A stretch of 64,000 bases of DNA from Melastoma dodecandrum (GCA_029817715.1 JARUPY010000214.1:62001-126000), one strand, 5' to 3'; counted from the stretch's first letter, positions 1 to 12,818 are shown. Notes: a model not told the origin generated them from the letters alone. Made by a program: numbers and translations.

Positions 1-271
1 GGGAAGCTCGAGTACAATGTCGGATGCTTTGAACACAAGAAAGGAAAAGCAAAGAGCAAGAGGCAACTTAAGTCCCGTAGACTTTTGAAATGACTGTTGT
101 TTCCTACAAATAAAATATAAAATCCTATTTATACTAAGCAAATGGCCAATAACTACTACTCTTCATGTGAATTGCCGACCATGGAGTAAGGTTTAACGGC
201 TGGAAGTTGCATGTTCGGTCGTAGTGTGAATCCCTTGGTTCAAGGGCAGGTGCCAAGACGTGGGTATTGGT
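1..271. other. Unassigned flank left of Copia element 1
   Basis: No coding sequence is supported here. On the minus strand there is a TATA-box-like stretch (TATAAATAGG, about 124-134), which could belong to a promoter or to another LTR. The last five bases (267-271, TTGGT) are the target-site duplication of the neighbouring Copia element, so this DNA was originally contiguous with position 4373 onward. Confidence 0.4.
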
Positions 272-625
272 TGTTGATTACCGAACTAGTACACTAGATT
301 TTATGACTCCCTCTCTGACACTAAGAAAATGCCAAGAATCAAAAGAGAGGAATGGAGAAAGAGGGGAGGAGACGTTGAGACTTTTCAATATAAGCCCTTT
401 ATACTTAATTTCTATTGCTTGACACAAATGGAACTCAGAGCTCCCGTATTTGTAGGCGGAGACTTTGATTACATGTGTATAAGATAATGCCACGTCTCCT
501 ATTTTTTAACCTTTCGTCGTTTGGCCTAAGATAATTCTAGACTAAAGATATTTCTAAAGAATTCTCTAGAGCTATCGAGAGAGATGGAGGAGGGGAGCTG
601 TGGGTAGGTGTTGTTACTTTTTACA
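272..625 (-). repeat. 3' LTR of Copia element 1
   Basis: 354-bp LTR bounded by TG...CA (plus strand TGTTGATTACC at the low end, TTTTTACA at the high end). The low end abuts the TTGGT duplication and the high end abuts the purine tract of the element. A TATA-like stretch (CTACAAATACGG on the minus strand, near 450) would be the LTR promoter. Confidence 0.75.
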
Positions 626-3600
626 CTCTCCCTCAATCCCGACTTTCTCTTCTCGTCATTTCAAATTGTGCACAAAATCCACGAGCTTGCTTGTATTAAG
701 TTATTTGGTGAAAATATCTGCCGGTTGATCTTCTGTACCAATATGTTGCAGCACGATCTCTTCTTGTAGCATCTTTTCTTGTAGGAAATGATAGTAGACC
801 TCTACATGCTTGGTTCTCCCATGAAACACTGGATTTCTAGCTAGCTGGATAGCTAAACGATTGTCGCATGATAGAGGTGTTGCATAGTTAACTTGCTGAT
901 GAAGGTTTCCCATTAGTTGTTTTAGCCAAATAGCTTCATGTGTTGCGGTTGCAGCAGCTCTATACTCTGCTTTTGTCGATGAGAGTGAAACTGTTGGTTG
1001 TCGCTTACTGCACCATGATATTGTTCTTCCTGCAACAGTAAAGACTTATCCTGTGGTAGATCTTCGAGTATCACGGTTTCCAGCATTATCTACGTCGCAA
1101 TATCCAACCAGTTTGAAATCTCATTTAATCTCATAGAGAATCTCGTAATCAAGTGTACTCTTTATATATCTTAATATTCGCCGGACTGCTTCGAGATGAG
1201 GCTTCTTTGGAGTTTGCATAAACCTGCTCACTAGTCCTACGGCGTATGATATATCTGGTCTTGTATGAGCAAGTTAGATTAGACTTCTCACCAACTGACG
1301 ATACATCGTTGGCTCTTCAAGATCCTTGTTTTCATTTGCACTAAGCTTAGAGTTGAACTCGATAGGTGTTGATATCGGCTTGCACTCTGACATCCCATAT
1401 TTCTTCAGCAACTCCTTTGCATATTTCTATTGACATAAGAAAAGCCTTCTGGAACTCGATCGACTTATAATCCCAAGAAGTGCTTCAATTCTCCAGGCTC
1501 TTTCATGTGGAACCGTACATAAAGATTACCTTTGATCAGCTTGATCTCCATGTTGTGATCTTCTGTGATGATGATATCGTCCACGTACACAAGTACTATT
1601 GCAATCTTCTCTTCTTTGAATTTGACGAAGAGGCTTGAGTCGGCCACTACAAGGGTATATCCACTCTAGAGTAAGAACTCTGCAATCTTACCATACCACG
1701 CCCGTGGTGCCTGCTTCAACCCGTATAAAGCTTGCCTTAGCTTACAAACATAGTTGGGATGATGCTTATCTTCAAAACCTTCTTGATGTTCCATGTAGAT
1801 GGCTCTATCTAACTCTCCATGTAGAAAAGCATTTTTCACGTTCATCTGCCAGAGCTTCCAGTACTTACTTGCAGCTAGTACGAGTAGAAATTTGATAGTT
1901 GTTATCTTCGCTACTGAACTGGATGTCTCATCGTAGTCCAAGCCATATTGTTGTGAGAATCCTCAAGCAACAAGACGAGCCTTGTATCTCTCCACGGATC
2001 CATCTGGACGAGTCTTTACCTTATAGACGCACTTGCAGGATATGGGTCTTACCTCGCTTGGTTTAGGAACCAATTCCCAAATCTGGTTTTCTTATAAGGC
2101 CCGAATTTCTTCTTGCATCGCTTCTCGCCATACCTTGTGCTTTGATGCTCCTTCATACGTGGACGGCTCTTGTGGATCTACATCTTCTGCAAGTGTTGCG
2201 TCTATGTACCGTGTTGGAGGTTTGCGTTGTCTCGTAGATCTCCTCAACGGTGTTGTACTATCTCCTCCTTCTTCTGTCACTTCTTCAAAGGATCTTTGAT
2301 ATATTCCTGTCTGCCATGGCCTCTATTCTTCGTCATTATTCCTTGTTATAGAAGGCCCTTCTTTAGTCTCCTCAACGATATGTTTTAAGGTTACTTGCTC
2401 CCCCTTTTTCATGTGTTCCTTGTCTTCTTCTCTTGTTGAAGGCAACCACTAGGAAGTTGCTTCATCGAAGTCAACGTTCCTTGATACAGTGCACTTGTTG
2501 GTCATAGAATCACAAAATCTCCACCCTTTTCTCTCTGTGTCATATCCTAGGAATTTGCACTTGGTCACCTTCTTATCGAACTTGCTTCGTAGATGGTTGG
2601 GGATGAACACATAGTAGACACACCCAAAGACGCGAAAGTGATTCACTATTGGCTTCATTTTCCATAACAGCTCAAATGGTGTCTCGAAGTTGAGGCGAGC
2701 TTGAGGTAACCTGTTTGTAATGTGTATAGTTGTCTTCATGCATTCGGCCCAGCATCTTCCTGGGACATTCCTTGTATGTAACATACTTCAACATACTTCT
2801 GCAAGATGTCGGTTCTTCCTTTCGACTACTCCGTTCTACTGTGGCGTGTGAGGACATGTCAATTGTCTTCTTATCTTCGACTCCTTGAGGACTCAGCAAA
2901 TTCCTTTGAGGTATATTCTCCCCCATTGTCGGTGCATAAACACTCACCTTCGTTTGCAGATCGCTTTCTGCCTTGATCTTGAACTCTTTGAATTTCTAAA
3001 GGACTTTTACTTCTTTTTCATGAAATCTACCCAAACGTACCTCGAGTAGTCATCGAAGAAGGTTACCATGTATCTGTAGCCACCTATTGATGGATGCTTC
3101 ACTGGACCAAACTCATCAGAATGGATCAAATGCAGTGGTTCGTCCGCCCTATATTTTGACTCTTTATACGGTAGCTGGTGCGCTTTTTCGTACTGACAGC
3201 CTGAGCAGACGTTGTCGACGTTTATCTCCAGTTGCGAAAGACCCTTCAACTTCTCCTTGTTCATCATAACCTTTAATTTGTGATAGTCGACATGCCCAAG
3301 TCTTTCGTGCCAGAGTTCTGCAGTCTCATTTTTCTTCACTTTTTCTATGTATACCCTTAGAGCACCCCGAGTCAAATATTCAGTTCTCTACATAGTCCAC
3401 AGAGTTATTGTGGACCACTGCAAGAGCCTGGTCTTCCACCAGTTGTTCTTCTTCCAACACGGCGAGGGATGCTTTAAGGTTCAACTCCTCTTCGTATTTG
3501 TCACTGTCTTGAGTGGTTGACGTTGCAACATTTCCTTCACCATTCTTCTTCTTGGACTAACAGTTTCTTGCATAGTATCCTTCTTGCCACAGTTGAGACA

Positions 3601-4310
3601 TTTTTCATTCTTCCGTTGGGTTGGCTTATTTGGTTTCTTCTGTTGTTGTCGTTGGTTGGGCTGATAATCCCGTCGACTGTCTCAACCGCCTTGTACAAAT
3701 TTTCTCTACACAAACCTCTTATTTTTAACATAATTCTTTCCCTTATTAGTGTATAAGGCTTCTTCTTCATTTTTTACGGTCACGCCCGCCAACTGTTTTG
3801 TCAGCGTCTCCTGATTAGCTAGCAAATTTTGTAAATATTTTAATTACGGCGGCGTGGGCCATCCATGCATCGCCGCAATAAATCTCCTATATTCAGGCCT
3901 TAAACCATGGATAATAATCCTCCTCATCCTATCATCGCTAATCCTAGATCGTGGGTCTAACTCTGATATCTCCCGACAGATATGCTTTACTTTTGTAAAG
4001 AATTGATTAATTCCTAAATCTCCTTGTCTAACTGCCAACAAGTCATTATCTAGCAACTGTAGCCTCATATAATTCTTATTTGAGAACCTAGTCGCTAGTA
4101 TATCCCATGCATCCTTTGGAGTAGTGGCGTACCTCATATGCTCAAGCATTTCCTCCTCTATGGTAGTCTTAGTGGCGAACATGACATTCCCTGCCTTAAT
4201 CCGCCATTTCCTCAAAGCGACAGCATCCTCCTCCGGTGGGGTTGTCACACTTCCGCCAATGATCTCCCAGAGATCTTGGTCTTGTAGATATGACTCTATG
4301 CATATCTTTC
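626..4310 (-). pseudogene. Degenerate Copia gag-pol polyprotein
   Basis: Reading down the minus strand: a Gag (UBN2-type) segment at 4310-3844 that starts mid-domain at residues resembling DLWEIIGG; a basic linker near 3770-3537; the GAG-pre-integrase/integrase zinc region with H-H and C-C pairs and a DDY core at 3375-3007; the integrase C-terminal part at 2784-2449; the linker and start of reverse transcriptase at 2280-2092 and 1941-1666; the YVDD-bearing RT segment at 1647-1465; and the RNase H end (CDNRLAIQLARNPVFHGRTK, ADIFTK) at 913-701. Stops and frameshifts separate most of these blocks, and the Gag N-terminus is missing through the 5' deletion. Family order is standard for Ty1/Copia. 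Confidence 0.85.
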
Positions 4311-4352
4311 ACGTGCTATAATTCTCGTTGTAGATATGAATCTATGCATGTG
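4283..4352. repeat. Short direct repeat at the 5' deletion junction
   Basis: TTGTAGATATGA(C/A)TCTATGCAT occurs at about 4283 and again at about 4329, with ~25 bp between. The two copies flank the point where Copia element 1 passes from LTR remnant to mid-gag, so they may mark the deletion or a repair event. Confidence 0.5.
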
Positions 4353-4654
4353 TTGTTACTTTTAACATTGGTGAAAAGACATTGGGTGTTTTTGAAGAGA
4401 CGTGGACACTTATCTCTGTCGTACTCAATCCTCTTTTGTTCGCTTTATGTCTTGTTGTCCGATAAAATCCGACCTTCGCTCGCTGTATGGACCTACTCGC
4501 CTGATATTGAGTTGTTGCTCACCCTCGAGGTGCTCGCTCGTCCCGCTCGCTTTGAACTACCTCGAGATGCCTGCTCATTTTCGTCACTTCCATATGTTCG
4601 AGTGCTCTTGCCATATGGACTAGCCTCTCATCTTCTTGTGCTCAAGATTTGGCC

Positions 4655-6160
4655 TGCCAACTTGTTGGTCGGGCACAATGAAAGCTCGTTTCGGAAAAAT
4701 ATTTTCCAAAACCAATCCCGAATTTATGTGATACGTATAAATCGAATAATAAAAAGCGTTAAATAAATCGTACCTCGTGATCTTGAAATATTTTCGATGC
4801 GACCGTCTTCTATAGTGTCAAACATAACTCCTCTAGAAATATCCACGTATACGTCACACGAACAACTCGAACTCACTCTCGAATACTAACCCTTCAGAGT
4901 TCTTTCCGCTATCCCTCGGAATCCTTGGCCAAATGTTCTTTTCTGTGGCCGAATGTTTTTCTTTTCTTTCTTAGCCAAAAAACACCCACATGGTCGATTT
5001 CTTTTCACACTCCGGCCTTACCGTCCGAATCTCACAATTTATAACGTGAGATTCCTTAATCTATGGGTACCGCCAAGGGTTTTCTCTTTTTCTTTTTATT
5101 AGATTGAAACATTTAATTACACGTGGCAAGGCTACGGTATTTAGCTGGGATGAGTAATCTCATCATGAAAATAATGATTATTATTATAAATTTTGTCCAT
5201 AACTTAAAAATATTCTATCAACTTAAATTTAACACTAGGATTTTGTGCTTCCGATATTTAAAATAAATTTGTAATCCAACAAATTCTAATTCTAAAATTT
5301 ATACCTTTAATTCTAATTTTCATTAGAATTAAATAATTAATGTCCGTGTCGACATGCTTTTGCGTGCGACTGTCTAGGTTCTATATACGAAGGCAATGTA
5401 TATCTATACACAGACTAAGGTAACCATCTAGCAATAGTTTTCAGCCACCCAATGTAATAGAATATTGCTCATGAACCAAAAGCACTATAAACCAATCTCT
5501 GTGTAATTCAATCTCTGCATCTTAATGACATCCCGATTAATTAAGTGCGTCATGCGTCATCACTGAATTAATCGTTTTACTTGATTTCTGAGATATAATA
5601 GATCTTAACTTGAATGATAAACATTCATCCACGGCCATGTGTTTAAAATCACTAATATCTCAATCAAAAGGCCAAGATGTCAACTCTTTAATCCAAGAGA
5701 GTGATGAGTCATGAATTGACTCAACACTATCCTCTCTATGGTTCGTTGTACACCTAATAACCGTATTGCTCACAATCCGATTAAAGACTGGTTTTAACGG
5801 CATCAAAGTGGACAACTCTACACATAGAATAAGAGAAGTGACCAATGGCGCTTATCATGTGGTATTATCTATAAACGAGTTATGTATACCCTAAACTTGG
5901 ACAACCCCAAGTATAACTTAGACATCTATCAATTGGTCTAACTCGACCTAAGTTATACTCGACGTTGATCTAGATGTTTATGTCCCTTCTAAACATCTAT
6001 CCGACCAAGGACAATTTTAAATTGACAAATAATCTGGGACTTTACCGTAAATTAATTACAAGCAGAAAAGTAATTAATAAACGGTAAATACTTGCATTTA
6101 TTAATAACTATTCACGTACATTACAAAGTGTCTTTACACATACGTGCACACGTTAAAACA
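4655..6160 (-). repeat. Solo-like LTR, copy 1 of a ~1.5-1.6 kb LTR family
   Basis: On the minus strand this begins TGTTTTAACGTGTGCACG (at 6160) and ends about ...AGTTGGCA (4655). It aligns over most of its length, in opposite orientation, with the TSD-bounded solo LTR at 27033-28638. Shared blocks include AAAGACACTTT near the start, the CGGATAGAT(G/A)TTTAGA block, and a chance open frame sharing VFNRIVSNT. No target-site duplication is visible (TGGCC versus ATAAA), so it may be a truncated or rearranged LTR and the 4655 boundary is approximate. The gap 4373-4654 contains nothing I recognise. Confidence 0.7.
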
Positions 6161-6341
6161 ATAAACCCATAAATAGGGAGGAAGAAAGACGAGTGGTGGT
6201 CAGAGTTGAAGTTGATCTTCACCCCACAATCACACAACTCTCACCCCCCGTAAGTTAAAAACAAAAAGAAGCAGCCGAGAACCAAACAAATGCTTTAAAA
6301 GGGAATACATGTAATAGAGAGTTAGCATTCGTGTGGTGCCA

Positions 6342-6363
6342 GGGGGGGGGGGGGGGGGGGGGG
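6342..6363. repeat. G22 homopolymer
   Basis: Uninterrupted run of 22 G, capable in principle of forming a G-quadruplex; length may be affected by sequencing. Confidence 0.8.
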
Positions 6364-6706
6364 TTGGACCCTCGGTTGGCCGGCCAATGGAGGAGCACCG
6401 AAAGGGACCGAACCAAAGACACCCACCACCCTCCACTCTTTCTCATGTCGATCCGACCTTTGTCCTTTCATACTTTGGATGGAACATCACAACGCACGCA
6501 CTAACCTAAATCTAAATCAAACCCCTTTAAGGACACACACACCCCACTGATCGAGCCAAGACATGGTTAGTGTCTCAATACCGATACGACATGCTGATGG
6601 AACATCATCTTGTTATCGACCCTTCATTGGCCATTTCGTCCTGAGTCCTCTTGCCCTGATGCGGCATGGGAGCATCATCGCTTAGGGTACCATGATCTCT
6701 TTCGGT

Positions 6707-6707
<1 letters not shown>

Positions 6708-6748
<41 letters not shown>
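6708..6748. repeat. C41 homopolymer
   Basis: Uninterrupted run of 41 C on the plus strand (G41 on the minus strand). Very long for a nuclear mononucleotide C/G tract; exact length is uncertain for technical reasons. Confidence 0.8.
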
Positions 6749-6750
<2 letters not shown>

Positions 6751-8790
6751 TTCGGTAGTGAAAGAGAGAGACATTTACCATACTCACATGGAAGATTATG
6801 TCCCGTACGGGGTGATTATTATTTAGTCCGTTCGATTTTATGCGGTAGGAATAGGATCATGGCCACCCACCCAATTACACCATTCCTTCACGATTTCATC
6901 ATTCATTTAAAGATTTTAATTATTGGGGGTGACATTGTGTGTTGATCACTCTTTTAATTTGTATTATATACAAAGTCATAATTTTGTTCATTTGTCCCAG
7001 AGATGAGGAAAAATGCCTTGATTTTTTGAGTAATAGGAAAAATGAAGAAAATTAGAGGATTTTTAAAGCATTGTTTTTTAGATTATGAAAGAAAGCAACA
7101 AAATTATATCAATGTCCAGATAAGATGTTCCTTTGGTGTTTCCTTTTTCTTTTTTGTTCTTTTGTCCCACAAAACGTCATGGCTACATGCAATTAAGCAT
7201 TTTTATCGGATCAATTGCATTCGTTTAGCAATCGTGTCTTAAACTTGCGAATCAATTATGTCGTTCTAGTCCCTCCGTTCCTTTTTTTAATAAACTTTGG
7301 GAGACAGCTAGCCTCAAAATCTCTCGGAGTTGACGCCTCAGTGAAGTCAGAGGATTTGTTTTCTTTCCGAAAACCTTTTCATTCTTTTGAGAATGATTTC
7401 GACGGGGGATTATCCTCATCACTCATTACGTGGGCCAGATACCCCTAAGAAATAATAATTGTTGACAAGTTATGCTTCTTAAATTATGTATACGATATTT
7501 AACTAGAGTTAAAGACGTGCGTGTTTATCACTAGTTGAATGATGAGGACGATGATGCCATTTAAAATCAAGGAAGGTAAAAGGGATTTTACTATGCCGCG
7601 ATGAATCGGAGACTCCCGCAAAGATACAAAATGATACGAAAGTGTTTACAAAAAAGGTAATTTATGGCTGTCTATCGTGGTGGTTTACATTCGAATCAAT
7701 ACGACCGGTGAGTAAGCTCGAGTTCAATATAAGTGAAAGTAATTTCTTTATTTAATATTTGCCATAATTTTATTTTCTTGAACTTAATGAATCCGCAGGT
7801 TCAGAATCGCGAACAAAACGAAGAAGAGGAAGGTACGTCGTATTAACGTAATATTACAAGAAAAGGGAAACATACAGCCGTGGAAAGAAAGAGAATCCAA
7901 TGTTCCCAGGGGGAGGTTGGGTGGGCGGAGGAGGGAATGGATGGAGGGAGCCCTCCACCCGGGCAATCAATCAGCAAGGAAGAGAAAGATGCTAGAGAGC
8001 CGTTTGTCGAGGGACGAACAATTTACCGAAAAATTCATATCTTCCTCTCGGAACGGTGTAAATATCATATGAACAACATCACAGTTCCACCACACACACA
8101 CAAAAACAGCCAACCATTCATTCATGTTAGCCTGCCTTTTTGATACCCCAGTTAAAATATATTATTTGAGGCTTACTCCCATCATTGCCATCGCCTTTTT
8201 AAAGAAAACATTAAATAGGTAGAAAATAAAATAGTTGTGTTAGAATAGAAAGGGTGGGTGTGTGAGTGGATTTGTATCGATCTCTTGTTTTGATCCTCTT
8301 ATGTGTTGTTATGAATGCGATTCAAAGATAGGTAGACAACATAATCTCCTCCTTTGCCTTTTTAGCATAACCCCCACCTCCCACCTATTTTCTTTTTCAT
8401 TTATTTATTAATTAGGACTCAAATTCTTTCCTTTTGCTATAAAGTTAAAGGCAATCCTACAAAAAAAAAAAAAAAAAGCAATTGCCTATTTTTGATTTAG
8501 CACATTACCATTATCATCTTTCGACTGACCCCCATCTCTCTCTCTACCTTCTTTTACAATTAGCTTATAAGGAAGAGAAAATGGCGTATGTACGATGTTA
8601 CATAGGAAAACAAGCGTTTTAAATATTAGAATAAATATTCATTTATGATTTTAGTAGATGAAAATACTTGAAGTAAACAATCGGGGGTAAGAAAGCAGTT
8701 TTAGAAGAGAGACGTGGGAAAATAATGTGTAATGGTTGAATATGGAGGGTGAGTGGTGGGTTTCAATTCATGCAATGATGAGTGGCAAGT

Positions 8791-8819
8791 GTGTGTGTGT
8801 GGGGGGGGGGGGGGGGGGG
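8791..8819. repeat. (GT)5 followed by G19
   Basis: A GT dinucleotide run passes directly into 19 consecutive G, then C and five more G. Confidence 0.8.
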
Positions 8820-9649
8820 CGGGGGTTGCCTTTCCCATAGCACGCTGGCCTTGTCCCTCGTGCCCGACCCATGACTCTTACCCCGTACCCTACCCAAGCC
8901 AGGCAGAACTTCTTCCGCTTCCTCCTCCTGCTGTTTGGGCATGGAATAATAATGATGAGCGATGATTATACAAATGGGTCATTATTTCAGTTTTGGATTG
9001 GGGTTTTGAATTCGTGGGGTTGTTCGTCCGTCAGTTGCTTGATCCGAGGATTCCCTCCCTTTGCCCCTCCTGCTGCCAGAAACCTCAAACTCAAAAGGAG
9101 CTGCTACTAAATTCACTATTCTTAGATTACTTTGTTTTATCTTAGTTGCTTAATGCACCAACTAGTAAAGCGAAACAGTTGCCCCCCCGGTTCCTGCCAT
9201 CCTTGACCTTCTTTTCTTTTAACCTCTATAATCATCATCACCATCATCATCATCGTGCAAGGGGAAGAAAAACCAACCCAAAAAACACAGTCCATATGAT
9301 TCCCTCAATCCTTTTCGTTTATTCCCCCATCATCGCAATTAACCCTCTCTCCATCCCAAGAACTGGTCCTATGACTGACTGACTTCCATTTTCTGTGTTT
9401 GTGTGTGTGTGTGTTCCCACTCCCCACTTTTACCATGTCTTTTTTCTGCTGCTGAGAGTTTGAGCGAGTGAAGCGTAAGGCAAAGATCAGAAGCTCTGTC
9501 AATCAAAGTTCATATCCTGGAACTGGGAGGAACAAATCCAGACAGCCAACAACAAAGGGCATGTAAGAGAGAGAAGAGAGACTGCGTCCTGTCGCAAGAA
9601 TTCTTTAGTTGGCTCTTACAAAAAAAAAAAGGAGGGAATAGCTTCAATC

Positions 9650-12058
9650 ATGAAGTTCATGAAGCTCGGATCCAGGCTTGATACTTTTGACACCACCGAT
9701 GCCATCAGGTTAATTTTCCTCTTCTTCCTGGGTAAGGGAAAGGAGTTGTTTCTTTAAAAAAAAAATTGGGTCTTGAAAGATAAAATGGCAGGTCCGTCTC
9801 CTCAGAAGTCTCAAGTGATCTCATCATCCAAGTCAAGGGCACCAGATATCTCCTGCACAAGGTCCCCGCCACCCCTTTACGATCCCAGTTCAATGTTTCT
9901 TAGATTATTAATTGCTGTTGTTGACCGCAAACTGCAGTTTCCCCTGCTTTCCAAGAGCCTGAGGCTGCAGAAGTTGTGCTCTGAGTCCCCTGATTCCTCC
10001 CCTCACCAAATTGTCCACCTTCCTGAATTCCCCGGTGGCGACGAGGCCTTTGACCTCTGTGCCAAGTTCTGCTATGGAATTACCATCACTGTAAGTGCTT
10101 ACAACATCGTGGCTGCCCGGTGCGCTGCGGAGTACCTCCAGATGTCTGAGGATGTCGAGAAGGGCAACCTCATCTACAAGCTCGAGGTCTTCCTCAACTC
10201 CTGCATACTCCAGGGCTGGCGTGACTCCATCGTGACCCTCAAGACTACCAGGGCTTTTCCCCTCTGGTCAGAAGACCTTAGGATCACCGGCAGGTGCATT
10301 GAGGCGATTGCCACCAAGGTCCTGATGAACCCGTCCAAGGTTAGCCTGTCTCATAGTCAATCCCGTCGCGGCGGGGACGACCTTTCCTGTAACGGAGCGG
10401 AAATCCAGAGCCAGAGGACTTATAAGCCGGCGTGCAAGGGTTGGTGGGCAGACGACGTCGCCGAATTGGGCATCGACCTCTACTGGAGGACGATGATCGC
10501 GATAAAATCTGGCGGAAGGCTGCCTTCGAATTTGATAGGTGATGCCCTGAAGATTTATGCATCCTGCTGGCTGCCTAAGATACCGATATCCAGGAGAACA
10601 GACTCGGACCTTGGGTCAGACTCGGATTCTGAAGGTAATGTAGAAATCACTTCAAAGACAAGGGTTTTGCTGGAATCCATCATCAGCCTGCTTCCGGCTG
10701 AGAGGGGAGCCGTTTCCTGTTGTTTCCTGTTGAAACTATTGAAGGCTGCCAACATTCTTGGAGCTTCTCCCTCTTCAAAGATGGAACTGGCAAGACGGAT
10801 CGGGATTCAGTTACAGGAGGCGACTGCAAAGGATTTGTTGATTCCTCCTCCATCTCAGGCAAGCGAGCTGCTCCATGACGTCGACATTGTGATGAATATA
10901 GTTGAGCTGTTCATGTTACAAAGTCAGAGTCCTCCGACCAGTCCTCCGAGGTTCAAGTCAGAGTTCGTCGAGAGGAGGAGGTCTCGTTCCGCCGAGAACA
11001 TCGATCTCGACTTCCAGGAGAGCAGAAGGTCATCGTCTGCATCGCATGGCTCTAAATTGAAGGTGGCGAAGATCATTGACGGATACCTACAAGTCATTGG
11101 ACGTGATATAAACTTGCCACTGTCTAAGTTCATGGCTCTTGCCAAAGTCATACCAGACTTTGCGAGGATCGATCACGATGACCTTTACAAAGCTATCGAC
11201 ATCTACCTCAAGGTAATCAGTCGATCAAATGTTTTCTTACTTAGTCCTTTGGATGGATTGACTCATTTTGGTTGCTCGTATTTGGTTGTAGAAGTCACAG
11301 TCAGCGTTATGGGACCAAATCATTGGTCCACATTGTGACATATTTTGTGAGTTTAGGATCACGTGACCTTGAGTTTCTTAACCTTTGTCTGTCTTATCCG
11401 CTAATTCTCCGTTGATTGACCAGTTGGTGACAATTGTATTATTACAACACATTTTCCAATTCGAATGCGAAAAATGTCGTCGTCAGAACTTGGATAAAAT
11501 TTGCCATTGTGTTGTGTCTGAAGCTCTAGCATCTTGTGTCTGAACGAACAGGCGCATTCTGATCTCACCAAGGGTGAACGGAAACGGCTGTGTCAAATCC
11601 TGGACTGCAAGAAGCTTTCAATGGAGGCATGCATGCACGCGGCACAGAACGAGATGCTGCCCCTGAGGGTCGTGGTACAGGTCCTGTTCTTCGAGCAAGC
11701 ACGAGCGACCAAGTCTGGTAACAAATTCGCTGATCTTCCGGGCAACATCAAGGCACTTCTAGAATCTCACGGAATAGACCCTTCAAGGCCTCCAGCACCA
11801 TTAAGCACCACCACGGCCAGCATCCCTGCCGACCAATGGAGTGTATCGGGGATCAAATCCCCAAAGAGGATCCCTACATTGAAGATGAAGCTGGCGGAGG
11901 ATGAGGAGCTGGAAGAGCAGGATGACATGCGGCAGGATGGGATGGGAAGGAGCTCGAAGCTCCGGGGCTTGTGCGTGATCCCGGGGCGACCCAAGAAGAT
12001 GTTCGGAAAGTTTTGGTACGGTAGGAGCGCCAATGCTAATGGTAATGACAAAAACTGA
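9650..12058 (+). CDS. BTB/POZ-NPH3 domain protein (NPY/NPH3 family)
   Basis: Intact four-exon gene: 9650-9708, 9792-9861, 9938-11212, 11552-12058, all introns GT-AG, giving 636 residues, a normal length for the family. The N-terminus [13 protein letters not shown] is typical of the NPY-type branch. A BTB/POZ domain spans about residues 20-115 (LLHKFPLLSKS is split by intron 2). The NPH3 domain runs from WWADDVAEL (about 212) to the conserved [16 protein letters not shown] near 518. A serine-rich [12 protein letters not shown] stretch precedes the conserved KIIDGYL, and the C-terminus is charged ([11 protein letters not shown]). Family members act at the plasma membrane as CUL3 substrate adaptors or scaffolds in phototropism and auxin/PIN polarity; that role is inferred from family only. 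The start is set by the conserved MKFMKLGS. No defects seen. Confidence 0.93.
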
Positions 12059-12474
12059 ATTTGTAATCTCCTTGTCTCACCCTATTTCTGGTCTCTTCCT
12101 TCTTGTAATTTTTCTTTTTGTCGGAGTCTTTGCATGAAATTCATATAATTTAGGGGGAGGTACTCTATTAATATTTGAATGAATGTCTAGGATGTTAATA
12201 ATGAATAATGAGATGCAGATGAAATTTTTTCCGGGAGAGAGTGTGAGGAGGGATGGTTGTAAGGATGGATAAATCATTTATCTAAAAAAATAAAAGTGAT
12301 TAATTATAAAATTCATAGACCCATTCATGTGGTAACAAGTAGACATGTTAAATAGTGTTGCAATTTCATATACAATTTTACTTTTGTTTTGTTTGATCGG
12401 TGAATATGACATGTATGTCATAAGACTTTAAAAAGCTGATAAAAATATTGACCAAAATAGTAAGAAATTAAGTG
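12059..12474. other. 3' flank of the NPH3-family gene
   Basis: AT-rich sequence with no gene. Probably contains the 3' UTR and polyadenylation region of the upstream gene; it leads into the terminal repeat of the outer MULE. Confidence 0.5.
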
Positions 12475-12546
12475 TCTAAATTTATTAGTAAAATATACGT
12501 AGCCCAAAGGTCGAATTTTTTTTTTATATTTATATCTTTTTTTTTA

Positions 12547-12818
12547 GGCCAAATTATCCGATTTATCCTAAACTATACATGTTTTTTCCGATTTATCCTA
12601 TAGTTTACATAATATCACCAAATATCCTGAACATTCTCCGTTAATCAGTTTGTATCCTCCGTTACTCGGCCAACAAACGGCGGATGACGTGGCGCACACG
12701 TGGCGCAGACGACGCGTTAACTCCGTCGGTCCCCAAGTCGTCAGAAGTTTTAATCTCCGAATAGCCCTAAATTATGCCCAACCATTTCAATTAGGTCTGA
12801 AAATCCCCAAATCGGCAA
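12547..12818 (+). repeat. Left terminal inverted repeat of the MULE
   Basis: Starts GGCCAAATTATCCGATTTAT. Contains CACGTGGCG and GACGACGCGTTAAC blocks shared exactly with the right repeat. It would hold the promoter for the GRF gene at 13453. Confidence 0.88.

Larger units (their letters stand above)
272..4367 (-). mobile_element. Truncated Ty1/Copia retrotransposon 1
   Basis: Minus-strand Copia element whose limits are fixed by a 5-bp target-site duplication TTGGT at 267-271 and 4368-4372. The 3' LTR occupies 272-625 and starts TGTAAAAAGTAACAACAC on the minus strand. The same 18 bases, with one mismatch, recur at 4350-4367, immediately inside the other duplication. So the 5' LTR is reduced to its first ~18 bp, and the rest of that LTR, the primer-binding site and the start of gag have been deleted. 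A purine-rich tract lies just inside the 3' LTR (about 626-640). The coding region keeps the order Gag, integrase, reverse transcriptase, RNase H but is broken by many stops and frameshifts. It cannot move by itself. Confidence 0.85.
6161..9649. other. Gene-free interval with simple repeats
   Basis: About 3.5 kb with no credible gene on either strand. It holds homopolymers at 6342-6363, 6708-6748 and 8801-8819, a (GT) run at 8791-8800, an A-run at about 8461-8477 and an (ATC)n microsatellite at about 9228-9254. The last ~250 bp before 9650 are probably promoter and 5' UTR of the NPH3-family gene; no element there can be assigned with confidence. Confidence 0.6.

Noticed and set aside
220..260. 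tRNA-like GGTTCAAGGGC near 238
   Set aside because: Resembles a B box, but there is no A box at the right spacing and no cloverleaf.
5660..5845. Conserved small peptide shared with 27435-27662
   Set aside because: Both frames lie in homologous LTR sequence; the resemblance reflects common descent of the LTRs and shows no sign of coding constraint.
6610..6945. Open frames with long proline or glycine runs
   Set aside because: They are produced by reading through the C41 and G22 homopolymers; there is no homology and no gene structure.
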